Shown: in pieces, positions 51,494 to 59,011 of the stretch | Layout: each line of letters starts with the position of its first letter | How positions within the stretch are numbered: the stretch's first letter is position 1 | Assembly (NCBI GenBank): GCA_040755615.1 | Contig: JBFMAL010000015.1 | Span: 1 to 62,041 of the forward strand | Direction: 5' to 3' | DNA: 62,041 nucleotides | DNA from: DYEP01 sp040755615 | Lineage (GTDB): Bacteria; Bacillota; Sulfobacillia; DUSP01; DYEP01 | Notes under the pieces: model-generated | The model's input: the letters and a program-made list of their open reading frames with translations, nothing else | The model's database searches: none | What the model was told of the DNA's origin: nothing | Position numbers and translations under genes: made by a program

Positions 51494-51994
51494 ATGGAAA
51501 GAGAAGCATACCTCAGGCTGGCGATAGAGCAGGCCAAACGGGCTCTTGTTCATGGTGACGTCCCGGTTGGTGCCGTACTGGTACGTGGTGGTCGAGTCAT
51601 CGGCAGCGGCTTCAACCAGAAGGAATACAAAGGCGATCCCACAGCGCACGCAGAGATACTAGCGTTACGGGATGCGGCGGCCAGACTCGGGCGCTGGCGG
51701 CTGGATGATGCAGAACTTTACGTTACACTTGAGCCTTGCGCGATGTGCGCGGGAGCCGTCATACAGGCGAGGATACCGCGCGTCGTATTTGGCGCCTGGG
51801 ATTCAAAAGGCGGAGCGTTGGGATCAGTACTGAATCTGGCAAGTATCCCGGCGTTGAATCACTCGGTAGATGTGATAGGTGGGATACTTGAGGATGAGTG
51901 CAGAAGCCTTCTCATGGAGTTTTTCCGTGAGCGACGGAGAGAATCCGGAGGGATGCCGGAGATGGCTGAACGGGCCCGTCTCGAAAACGGGTAG
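51494..51994 (+). CDS. tadA: tRNA-specific adenosine deaminase TadA
   Basis: 166-aa zinc deaminase that converts A34 of tRNA-Arg(ACG) to inosine. The site is HAE at 52-54 (His ligand and catalytic Glu) and PCAMC at 81-85 (Cys ligands). The start is ATG 51494, 13 bp after a tRNA-Arg gene, with AAAGAG-type upstream sequence only weakly resembling a ribosome site. The C-terminal 16 codons run 48 bp into the tRNA-Ser(CGA) gene on the same strand, ending at TAG 51994 inside the tRNA; these residues (from about GMPEMAERARLENG) are outside the conserved domain. Confidence 0.95.
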   Translation: MEREAYLRLAIEQAKRALVHGDVPVGAVLVRGGRVIGSGFNQKEYKGDPTAHAEILALRDAAARLGRWRLDDAELYVTLEPCAMCAGAVIQARIPRVVFGAWDSKGGALGSVLNLASIPALNHSVDVIGGILEDECRSLLMEFFRERRRESGGMPEMAERARLENG

Positions 51995-52039
51995 GCGGCG
52001 AAAACTGCCTCGTGGGTTCAAATCCCACTCCCTCCGCCA
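51947..52039 (+). tRNA. tRNA-Ser (anticodon CGA)
   Basis: Class II tRNA for UCG. Acceptor GGAGGGA with TCCCTCC; anticodon loop CTCGAAA; long variable arm; T loop TTCAAAT; G discriminator and encoded CCA. Its 5' half overlaps the end of tadA by 48 bp, so the two products are made from overlapping DNA. Confidence 0.95.
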
Positions 52040-52073
52040 CCAAGTTGATAAGCCATCAAGGCAATAGCTACGT

Positions 52074-52167
52074 GGAAGGGTGCCGGAGCGGCCGAACGGG
52101 CTCGCCTGGAGAGCGAGTAGACGGGCAAACACCTGTCTCGTGGGTTCAAATCCCACCCCTTCCGCCA
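52074..52167 (+). tRNA. tRNA-Ser (anticodon GGA)
   Basis: Class II tRNA for UCU/UCC. Acceptor GGAAGGG with CCCTTCC; anticodon loop CTGGAGA within CTCGC/GCGAG; long variable arm; G discriminator and encoded CCA. It lies 23 bp before the SRP RNA gene. Confidence 0.95.
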
Positions 52168-52190
52168 TTTTTGTTTTGAACATACGATTG

Positions 52191-52456
52191 GCCGTGCTAG
52201 ACGGGGAGGTAGCGGTGCCCTGAACCCGCAATCCGCTATAGCGGGGTTGAACTCCTGGACTGAGGCATGCCGCCGTGGAGCTGGCTGCCGCAAGGGGCGA
52301 AGACGGCCGGGTCCCACGCAACGGGAATCCGTAAACCCCGCCAGGTCCGGAAGGAAGCAACGGTAAGCGGACACTCTCGTGTGCCGTGGAAACGCCTAGC
52401 CTGAGTTACCTGCGGTTGTATCGTCCGGGGTTTCATGTCAAAGCCGGGTGCACGGC
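52191..52456 (+). ncRNA. ffs: Signal recognition particle RNA, large (Alu-domain) type
   Basis: 266-nt SRP RNA. The ends pair (GCCGTGC at 52191-52197 with GCACGGC at 52450-52456), the 5' Alu part has GGGGAGGTAGCGGTGCCCTG, and the apical S domain carries the invariant CAGGTCCGGAAGGAAGCA (about 52342-52359) that binds Ffh. This large form with Alu domain is the type found in spore-forming Firmicutes rather than the 4.5S form. A terminator follows. Confidence 0.95.
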
Positions 52457-52469
52457 CAAATACTATTCT

Positions 52470-52488
52470 GCCCCTCCGCGTGAGGGGC
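52470..52488 (+). terminator. Terminator of the SRP RNA gene
   Basis: GCCCCTC (52470-52476) and GAGGGGC (52482-52488) form a 7-bp stem with a 5-nt loop, followed by CTTCTTGCT. Confidence 0.75.
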
Positions 52489-52550
52489 CTTCTTGCTAGT
52501 TGAAGGAAAGAAAACAACAAGGAGAGAATGAATCCTAAGAGGTGGGGCGG

Positions 52551-54062
52551 ATGACATATACGGCTTTGTACAGAAAATGGAGGCCTCAAACCTTTGACGA
52601 AGTCGTAGGTCAGGAGCATATAGTTCGGACTTTAAAGAACGCATTGAAATCCGACAGGGTCTCCCATGCCTACCTTTTTTGCGGGCCAAGGGGTACGGGA
52701 AAGACTTCTTTAGCGAAAATCCTGGCCAAAGCGGTCAACTGCACGTCCCCGGACTCAGCCAAACCGTGCAACATGTGCCCCCAGTGCCATAGCATAACTA
52801 GGGGCGACACCATGGATGTACTGGAGATAGATGCAGCGTCAAACAGGGGCATAGATGAGATCCGGGATCTCAGGGAACGGGTCAAATTTGCCCCGGCCTA
52901 CGGGAAGTACCGGGTTTATATCGTTGACGAAGTCCACATGCTCACCCCCGAGGCGTTCAATGCACTGCTGAAGACCCTGGAGGAACCGCCTAATCATGTC
53001 ATCTTCATTCTTGCCACAACTGAAGCTCATAAGGTACCCCTGACAATAGTCTCCAGATGCCAGAGGCTTGATTTTGCGCCGGTCCCCACGGACAAGATTG
53101 TCAGGCACCTTCGCCGCGTTGCACAGGAGCAAAACATCCAGGCGGAGGACGCGGCACTGGTATCCATTGCCCGCTACGCGCAGGGATCAGTACGCGACGC
53201 GCTGGGGCTTTTTGACCAGAGCGCTGTTTTTGGGGAAGGTGTGGTTACGGCCGATCAGGTTGCGAATATACTGGGCTCGACGCCCATTGATACCTGTGAA
53301 CAGATAATCGAAGCAATAGCCAGGCAGGATGCGCCCACCCTGCTCCGTCTCATACAGCGGGTAGTAGAAGAAGGCAAAGACCTAAAACTCCTCGTGAGAG
53401 ACGTGTTGAGCTTGATGAGGGACGTCCTTGTGGCGATGATCGCGGGAGAAGACGTATCTGCAGAGACTGTACTTGTACCGAGCATCCGCCGTCTTGGCGA
53501 TGTCTTATCAAAGACGTTTATCATCAGGGCGCTTGAAGTCCTTGCCGAGATCGAGAAAGAGTCCAGGCATGCGCAGAACCTGAGACTGCTGGTTGAGATG
53601 GGGATGGTAAAGCTGTGCCTCGACCAGAAGGAAGAACTAGTACAAGCAAGTACAGAAACTATCCAGGCCGACGCCCGGCTGGATGCAGAGCGCCTGTGGA
53701 ACCGTCTCCTTGATAAAGTGAAGGCCGAGAAACGCCCGATAATACACGCGCGGCTGAGGGATGCTCGAAAGGTGTCGCTGGAGGACGGGGTCCTGACGGT
53801 CCTCTACCCCAGAGAAGCCGGTTTTCATTTGAACGAAATGAGAAAACACGAAAATACTTCTTATATAGAAGAGCGTTTGGAGAAATTAGCGGGCAGAAGG
53901 CTGAAAGTGGAATTCGCCTTGGAGGCCGTAAGGAACGCCGAAGAGGACAGGGCGAGCAACCCTGCCGGAGGGCCGAATGGCGAGCCGAGCTTGCTTGACA
54001 GGGCATTGAGACTATTCGGCGGAGAGATCCTGGAACTAGACAATGACGAGGAGGTTTTGTGA
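52551..54062 (+). CDS. dnaX: DNA polymerase III gamma/tau subunit
   Basis: 503-aa clamp-loader ATPase. Walker A FCGPRGTGKTS near 43-53, a Cys4 zinc module (NCTSPDSAKPCNMCPQC, about 64-80), DEVHM near 125, and domains II-III to about 370; the C-terminal quarter is tau-like and variable. ATG 52551 is chosen, preceded by AGAGGTGGGG. I see no strong A6G or similar programmed-frameshift heptamer. Its stop overlaps the start region of ybaB. Confidence 0.97.
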   Translation: MTYTALYRKWRPQTFDEVVGQEHIVRTLKNALKSDRVSHAYLFCGPRGTGKTSLAKILAKAVNCTSPDSAKPCNMCPQCHSITRGDTMDVLEIDAASNRGIDEIRDLRERVKFAPAYGKYRVYIVDEVHMLTPEAFNALLKTLEEPPNHVIFILATTEAHKVPLTIVSRCQRLDFAPVPTDKIVRHLRRVAQEQNIQAEDAALVSIARYAQGSVRDALGLFDQSAVFGEGVVTADQVANILGSTPIDTCEQIIEAIARQDAPTLLRLIQRVVEEGKDLKLLVRDVLSLMRDVLVAMIAGEDVSAETVLVPSIRRLGDVLSKTFIIRALEVLAEIEKESRHAQNLRLLVEMGMVKLCLDQKEELVQASTETIQADARLDAERLWNRLLDKVKAEKRPIIHARLRDARKVSLEDGVLTVLYPREAGFHLNEMRKHENTSYIEERLEKLAGRRLKVEFALEAVRNAEEDRASNPAGGPNGEPSLLDRALRLFGGEILELDNDEEVL

Positions 54063-54391
54063 TGAACAAGCACATGGGCGGATTCAACATGAATAAGATG
54101 ATGAAACAGGTTCAGAAGATGCAGCAGGATATAGAGAAACTGCAGGAGGAGATCAGACAGAGAACGGTCACGGCATCATCGGGCGGAGGCATGGTTCAGG
54201 TTACAGTCGGGGGAGACCTGCAGGTCAAATCCCTGCATATACAACCTGATGCTATAGACCCTGACGATCCAGAGATGCTGTCTGACATGATTCTTGTTGC
54301 TGTAAACGAGGGGATCAGAAAAGCCCAGGAGATGCTTGAAGAAGAGATGAAAAAGCTCACCGGCGGGATGAACATTCCGAGCCTGTTCTGA
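54062..54391 (+). CDS. Nucleoid-associated protein YbaB/EbfC
   Basis: 109-aa small DNA-binding dimer. The N-terminal helix is MNKMMKQVQKMQQDIEKLQE; the family core is VTVGGDLQVKSLHIQPDAID and the C-terminal helix IRKAQEMLEEEMKKLTGG. It is encoded between dnaX and recR as in most bacteria. ATG 54062 overlaps the dnaX stop; a GTG at 54059 is possible. Proposed roles are nucleoid organisation and repair support. Confidence 0.95.
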   Translation: MNKHMGGFNMNKMMKQVQKMQQDIEKLQEEIRQRTVTASSGGGMVQVTVGGDLQVKSLHIQPDAIDPDDPEMLSDMILVAVNEGIRKAQEMLEEEMKKLTGGMNIPSLF

Positions 54392-54399
54392 GGTGTGCT

Positions 54400-54996
54400 A
54401 TGCGGCATCCAGATCCTATTAACAGATTAATCAATGAGCTTACTAAGCTTCCTGGGGTGGGACCTAAGACAGCGCAGCGATTGGCATATCACCTGGTTTA
54501 CAGGCCTGCCGGCGATGTGGCGGCCCTTGCTGCTGCGCTCGTCGACGCCAAGGAAAAGATGAAGTATTGTTCCGTATGCTTCAACTTGACCGATGTGGAC
54601 CCCTGCATTATTTGCAGCGATAGGACCCGCGACAGAACCATCGTATGTGTCGTGGAAGACCCCAGGGATGTTGTCGCCATTGAAAAAGTGAGGGTGTTCC
54701 GGGGCTTATACCATGTCCTGCACGGAGCCATTTCGCCCATGGAAGGGATAGGTCCTGAAGCCCTGAGAATCAAGGAACTGTTCACGCGGCTGAAGGCTCC
54801 CGAAGTGGCCGAGGTCATACTGGCGACGAGCACCGATATTGAGGGAGAAGCGACTGCAATGTACCTGACGAGGCTTCTCAAAGAGTCAGGGCTCAAAATC
54901 ACCAGGCTCGCCCGGGGACTACCTGTGGGCACGGAACTGGAGTATGCTGACGAGGTCACGTTGACCAGGGCTCTTGAAGGCAGAAGGGAATATTGA
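54400..54996 (+). CDS. recR: Recombination mediator RecR
   Basis: 198-aa ring-forming protein of the RecFOR pathway. Helix-hairpin-helix region LTKLPGVGPKTAQRLAYHL (about 12-30), Cys4 zinc finger CSVCFNLTDVDPCIIC (about 57-72), and a Toprim domain with VVEDPRDVVAIE and STDIEGEATAMYL. It lies 8 bp after ybaB, part of the dnaX-ybaB-recR operon. Confidence 0.97.
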   Translation: MRHPDPINRLINELTKLPGVGPKTAQRLAYHLVYRPAGDVAALAAALVDAKEKMKYCSVCFNLTDVDPCIICSDRTRDRTIVCVVEDPRDVVAIEKVRVFRGLYHVLHGAISPMEGIGPEALRIKELFTRLKAPEVAEVILATSTDIEGEATAMYLTRLLKESGLKITRLARGLPVGTELEYADEVTLTRALEGRREY

Positions 54997-55123
54997 GCGC
55001 GCGGGACCGCGAAAGTGGTCGATTAGGGAATACATCCCAGATAACATGGTTATCCTTTTACTTAGAAAGGCAAGTCACGCCCAATCACACATTGGCGTAG
55101 AATGGGCTGTGGGGAGGATGACC

Positions 55124-55375
55124 ATGAGAGTGGAGGAACTTATCCGGAGGTTTACCGGAGCCAAGAACAAGGCTCCGGATAAGACCGAGGAGTATGTGGC
55201 AGCAGTGAACCAGGCTTGGAGACAATTGCAGGTCGCCAGGGAATACTTTAACAACGTTTCCGACCCTGAACTGGTAGACCATGCGATTTACCGTATGCAG
55301 GCGGCTCAGCTTCATTACATTTACCTCCTTAAGAAGGCCAAAGAGCACCAAATCCGCATCCCGTTCCCGATGTAG
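55124..55375 (+). CDS. DUF2508 protein (YaaL-like)
   Basis: 83-aa soluble helical protein, MRVEELIRRFTGAKNK start, then WRQLQVAREYFNNVSDPEL and VDHAIYRMQAAQLHYIYLLKKA, which match DUF2508. In Bacillus yaaL lies between recR and bofA, as here. Function unknown. I place the start at ATG 55124, 6 nt after GGGGAGGATG-type sequence. An upstream frame from 54974 overlaps recR and adds unrelated residues. Confidence 0.85.
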   Translation: MRVEELIRRFTGAKNKAPDKTEEYVAAVNQAWRQLQVAREYFNNVSDPELVDHAIYRMQAAQLHYIYLLKKAKEHQIRIPFPM

Positions 55376-55377
55376 GG

Positions 55378-55406
55378 TCATATCTGTTTGCCTCCGGCTA
55401 TATAGT
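55378..55406 (+). promoter_or_regulatory. Candidate sigma-E promoter for bofA
   Basis: TCATATC (55378-55384), 14-bp spacer, TATATAGT (55399-55406) resembles the mother-cell sigma-E consensus, and the downstream bofA is mother-cell-expressed in Bacillus. The -10 match is 5 of 8, so the call is tentative. Confidence 0.4.
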
Positions 55407-55427
55407 TAATGCAGGAGGTGCTTTGCT

Positions 55428-55688
55428 TTGGACTTGGGGCTGGTCTTTACCTACATCTTCGGGCTGCTTTTTCTTTATGCAGTAATCAGATTATTAATAA
55501 TACCGGCTAAATACACAGTGGGGGTAATCTATCGAGCGGTACTGGGGGCTGCATCAATATGGATCTTCAACCTGGCACTTGGTTTTGCCGGCTTTTATTT
55601 GCCCATCAACCCTGTTACCGCCATCTGCGTAGGTTATCTGGGTTTTCCAGGCCTGGGACTTCTTTATATTGTTCAAAATATACTGTAA
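55428..55688 (+). CDS. bofA: Pro-sigma-K processing inhibitor BofA
   Basis: 86-aa membrane protein with two to three hydrophobic segments (TYIFGLLFLYAVIRLLIIP, SIWIFNLALGFAG, then AICVGYLGFPGLGLLYI). It matches BofA, which holds the intramembrane protease SpoIVFB inactive until the forespore signal arrives. The TTG at 55428 follows AGGAGGTGC. It supports sporulation; the substrate sigK and spoIVF genes are not in this window. Confidence 0.87.
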   Translation: MDLGLVFTYIFGLLFLYAVIRLLIIPAKYTVGVIYRAVLGAASIWIFNLALGFAGFYLPINPVTAICVGYLGFPGLGLLYIVQNIL

Positions 55689-55701
55689 AACGCAGCGTTG
55701 C

Positions 55702-55731
55702 TTGACGCCCCCTTATGTGATTTGTTACACT
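55702..55731 (+). promoter_or_regulatory. Candidate promoter of the porCDAB operon
   Basis: TTGACG (55702-55707), 18-bp spacer, TACACT (55726-55731). The leader to porC would be about 205 nt and contains a stem-loop, CGGGCAG/CTGCCCG at 55831-55851. Confidence 0.45.
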
Positions 55732-55944
55732 ATTTGGGGTGATTCAACCGGTCCAAGATAACCATTATATGGACAAGCCACGTGAATGAATATAGATGAA
55801 TACTGAATACAGCAATAGAAAGCTTTTGACCGGGCAGGATGAAGCTGCCCGTTAGTGAGTTTGTGCATCCTAAGACAGTAACCAAAAATGCTTGCCCACA
55901 GGCCCTGTGCGGATTTCCTATGGGCAAACAAAGGGGGAACTGAA

Positions 55945-56535
55945 ATGGCCAAACAGATGGAGATCCGGTGGCATGCTCGGGGGGGGCAAGGTGCGAAAAC
56001 CGCTGCCGTATTGCTCGCAGAGGCTGCGTCCGAAGCGGGCAAGTTTATTCAAGGCTTCCCTGAGTACGGACCCGAACGCATGGGTGCCCCTATCCTCGCG
56101 TTCAACAGGATCAGTGATGAACCCATTCACGTCCACTGCCACGTCACGGAACCCGAGGTTGTTGTAGTACTGGACCCGACTCTCATCGGGAAAGCAGGGG
56201 TCACAGAGGGCCTGCCTGAAAACGGTGTGATTTTGGTCAATACCTCCAAGTCCCCGGCAGAGATCCGCAAACGTCTCAAGCTTGAAAAAGGCCGTGTCAT
56301 GACTGTTGATGCCAGCGCGATCGCCATGGATACTATAGGCAGAGATATCCCCAATACGCCCATGATGGGTGCGTTGTTAAAGGCAACAGGCCTCATGCCC
56401 TTTGCGAAGTTTATGGCTTTGATGCGGAGTAACCTGGAACACAAGTTTAAGAGCAAGCCCGCGGTGATAGAGGGCAACCTGAAGGCCATCGAACGAGCTT
56501 ACCAGGAGGTGCGGAGTGACGATGACAAATCCTGA
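55945..56535 (+). CDS. porC: Pyruvate:ferredoxin oxidoreductase gamma subunit
   Basis: 196-aa gamma domain of a four-subunit 2-oxoacid:acceptor oxidoreductase. It starts MAKQMEIRWHARGGQGAKTA, with the RGGQG loop, then GFPEYGPERMGAPI. ATG 55945 is preceded by AAAGGGGGAAC; a longer frame from 55888 lacks support. It is the first of porC-porD-porA-porB and overlaps porD by 20 bp. The enzyme oxidises pyruvate to acetyl-CoA and CO2 with reduced ferredoxin, a typical anaerobic reaction. Confidence 0.92.
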   Translation: MAKQMEIRWHARGGQGAKTAAVLLAEAASEAGKFIQGFPEYGPERMGAPILAFNRISDEPIHVHCHVTEPEVVVVLDPTLIGKAGVTEGLPENGVILVNTSKSPAEIRKRLKLEKGRVMTVDASAIAMDTIGRDIPNTPMMGALLKATGLMPFAKFMALMRSNLEHKFKSKPAVIEGNLKAIERAYQEVRSDDDKS

Positions 56536-56851
56536 GCAGAAGATAGGCGGAAGGAAAGAACTCGGGTGGAAAGAGCTCCCGATAGGTGGAGTTGTGCTGA
56601 ACCCTGGCTCTGCGAAGGATTACGAAACGGGCGACTGGAGGTCGTTCAGACCTCTGTGGTCAAAGGAGAAATGTATTCAGTGCTTGAGGTGCTGGGTGTT
56701 CTGCCCTGACGCAGCCATTATTGTAGAGGACGGAAAGATGGTAGGCGTGGACTACAAGCACTGCAAGGGATGTGGAATTTGTCGCGCGGAATGTCCCGCA
56801 AAAGGGAATGCTTTCGAGATGGTAAATGAGGCAGACATAGAAGAGCACTGA
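56516..56851 (+). CDS. porD: Pyruvate:ferredoxin oxidoreductase delta subunit (2[4Fe-4S])
   Basis: 111-aa ferredoxin-type subunit with two clusters: CIQCLRCWVFCPD and CKGCGICRAECPAKGN, each CxxCxxCxxxCP. It carries electrons from the thiamine site to external ferredoxin. GTG 56516 is chosen, with AGGAGG 6 nt upstream; an ATG at 56522 is possible. It follows porC with overlap and precedes porA by 19 bp. Confidence 0.93.
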   Translation: MTMTNPEQKIGGRKELGWKELPIGGVVLNPGSAKDYETGDWRSFRPLWSKEKCIQCLRCWVFCPDAAIIVEDGKMVGVDYKHCKGCGICRAECPAKGNAFEMVNEADIEEH

Positions 56852-56870
56852 AGAAGGAGGAGGTACGCAA

Positions 56871-58052
56871 ATGGGCAAGAGAGTGGCCCTTACCGGGAAC
56901 GAAGCGATTGCCTTGGGTATGCGACAAATTAACCCTGATGTTGTGGCCGCCTACCCCATTACTCCCCAGACTGACATAGTTCAGTACTTAGCTAGTTTTG
57001 TCAGTGACGGTCAGGTCAAGACTGAACTGGTGACTGTTGAAAGCGAACACAGCGCCATGAGTGCTACAATTGGCGCTGCGGCTGCTGGCGCGAGAGCAAT
57101 GACCGCCACGTCTTCACAGGGGCTGGCGTTGATGTGGGAAGTAGTCTACATCGCGGCTTCCTTCAGGCTGCCCATCGTAATGCCTGTGGTAAACAGGGCT
57201 TTGTCGGGACCAATCAACATACACTGCGATCACAGTGATTCAATGGGAGCTCGCGATTCAGGATGGATACAGCTTTATTCGGAGAGCGCCCAGGAAGCAT
57301 ACGATAACCTCTTGCAGGCAGTGAGGATAGCGGAGGACAAGCGCGTACTCCTTCCGGTCATGGTTTGCCAGGATGGATTCATCACAAGTCATAGCATGGA
57401 AAACCTGGAGATACTCCAGGATGAAGAGGTGCGGACATTCATCGGCGAATACAAACCCGATTACACGCTACTTGACACAGAGCGCCCGGTTATGTACGGG
57501 CCGCTGGATTTGCAGAATTACTATTTCGAGCATAAGAAGCAACAGGCGGAGGCAATGAAGGCTGCGCTTCCGGTTATTCTCGAGGTGGCGGACGAGTACA
57601 AAAAACTCTCGGGCCGTGAATACAAGTTGTTTGAAGCGTACAGGATGGATGATGCGGAATACGCCGTAGTGATAATGGGATCTGCTGCAGGTACGACCCG
57701 GGTTGTGGTGGACGAGCTGCGCGCTGCCGGCGAAAAGGCGGGGCTTTTAAAACTCAGAGTGTTCCGGCCGTTCCCGTACAAAGCGCTTCAGGAGGTACTC
57801 GGGAAGGTGAAGGCCGTGGCTGTGATGGACAGGGCTGACTCCTTCAGCGGGTTCGGTGGTCCGGTTTTCACCGAAATCAGGGCTGGGCTGTATGACCTGG
57901 AGATCAGGCCGAAGATTTCCGGCTACATTTATGGCCTTGGAGGAAGAGACCTAGGGATAGAGGAAATAAGAAGAGTATTCAATGATATTAAAATTATAGC
58001 TCAGGGCGGAGACGCTGTAGAATTTGTTACGCACCTGGGCGTTAGAGAGTGA
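56871..58052 (+). CDS. porA: Pyruvate:ferredoxin oxidoreductase alpha subunit
   Basis: 393-aa subunit holding the pyrimidine-binding part of the thiamine site. The start KRVALTGNEAIALGMRQI is followed by AAYPITPQT, VESEHSAMSATIGAAAAGAR and PINIHCDHSDSMGARDSGW. The close match to pyruvate-specific PorA of anaerobes supports pyruvate rather than 2-oxoglutarate or branched-chain acids; substrate is inferred. The end overlaps the region of porB, whose ATG at 58063 follows 10 bp later. Confidence 0.93.
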   Translation: MGKRVALTGNEAIALGMRQINPDVVAAYPITPQTDIVQYLASFVSDGQVKTELVTVESEHSAMSATIGAAAAGARAMTATSSQGLALMWEVVYIAASFRLPIVMPVVNRALSGPINIHCDHSDSMGARDSGWIQLYSESAQEAYDNLLQAVRIAEDKRVLLPVMVCQDGFITSHSMENLEILQDEEVRTFIGEYKPDYTLLDTERPVMYGPLDLQNYYFEHKKQQAEAMKAALPVILEVADEYKKLSGREYKLFEAYRMDDAEYAVVIMGSAAGTTRVVVDELRAAGEKAGLLKLRVFRPFPYKALQEVLGKVKAVAVMDRADSFSGFGGPVFTEIRAGLYDLEIRPKISGYIYGLGGRDLGIEEIRRVFNDIKIIAQGGDAVEFVTHLGVRE

Positions 58053-58062
58053 GGGATGGTCG

Positions 58063-58989
58063 ATGTCTGTGAACCTCAAGGAGCTCTCAAAGAAGCCGGA
58101 TATCCTTACTCCCGGACACCGTCTCTGTGCAGGTTGCGGGGCTCCGATTGCGGTAAGACAGCTTCTCTCTGCGCTGGATAACCCGGTGGTAATCGGGAAT
58201 GCAACTGGATGCCTCGAAGTTTCTACTTCCATATTCCCGTACTCGGCGTGGAATTGCTCCTGGATCCACAGTGCATTTGAGAATGCGGCTGCTACCATAT
58301 CAGGCGTGGAAGCCGCCTACAGGTCTCTGAAGAAGCAGGGAAAGGTTAAGGAAGATTTCAAGTTCATAGCCTTTGGCGGAGACGGGGGTACCTATGATAT
58401 AGGCTTCCAGTCACTCTCTGGCGCGATGGAACGAGGGCATAACATGGTATATGTGTGCTATGACAATGGCGCTTACATGAACACCGGGGTGCAGAGATCA
58501 AGCGCCACACCGCTGGGTGCCGATACCACCACCTCTCCCGTCGGAGCAGTCGTTCCGGGGAAGCTGCAGCACAGAAAGGACCTCACAGCCATAATGGCGG
58601 CACACAACATACCTTATGTGGCTCAGGGTTCACCAAGCCACTTCACAGACCTCATCAAGAAGATGAAAAAAGCTCTGGCTGTGGAAGGGCCTGCTTTTAT
58701 CAATGTGCTCGCTCCCTGCCCGCGAGGATGGAGAACCGAGACGTCAGAGACGATATCTCTCTTGAGGCTTGCTGTGGATACATGCTTCTGGCCACTGTAT
58801 GAGGTGGAAAACGGCAAGTGGAATCTGACCTTCAGACCGAAGGAAAAGAAGCCTGTTGAGGAATGGCTGAAGCATCAGGGCAGGTTCAGACACCTGTTCA
58901 AACCCGAAAACCGTCACCTCATTGATGAATTCCAGCAGTACGTGGATAATAGCTGGGAGACTCTCCTGAAGCGGTGCGAGGTCTCCTGA
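58063..58989 (+). CDS. porB: Pyruvate:ferredoxin oxidoreductase beta subunit
   Basis: 308-aa subunit that binds thiamine diphosphate and a proximal [4Fe-4S] cluster. The cysteines are in HRLCAGCGAPI and a downstream NATGCLEVSTSIF; GDGGTYDIGFQSLSGA and CYDNGAYMNTGVQ form the cofactor site. The start is ATG 58063 behind GAGGGATGG. It is the last por gene, 22 bp before gltX. Confidence 0.93.
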   Translation: MSVNLKELSKKPDILTPGHRLCAGCGAPIAVRQLLSALDNPVVIGNATGCLEVSTSIFPYSAWNCSWIHSAFENAAATISGVEAAYRSLKKQGKVKEDFKFIAFGGDGGTYDIGFQSLSGAMERGHNMVYVCYDNGAYMNTGVQRSSATPLGADTTTSPVGAVVPGKLQHRKDLTAIMAAHNIPYVAQGSPSHFTDLIKKMKKALAVEGPAFINVLAPCPRGWRTETSETISLLRLAVDTCFWPLYEVENGKWNLTFRPKEKKPVEEWLKHQGRFRHLFKPENRHLIDEFQQYVDNSWETLLKRCEVS

Positions 58990-59011
58990 TGTTGAAAGGG
59001 ATGGTGTCCTG

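Noticed and set aside
36000..54062. Inteins in dnaB, dnaX or gyrase genes
   Set aside because: Lengths and uninterrupted motifs match ordinary family members.
52551..54062. Programmed frameshift in dnaX
   Set aside because: No strong slippery heptamer followed by a stable stem was found in the expected region.
55777..55786. CCACGTGA at the por leader as a second parS
   Set aside because: Only the central CACGTG is shared; the flanks do not match TGTTnCACGTGnAACA.
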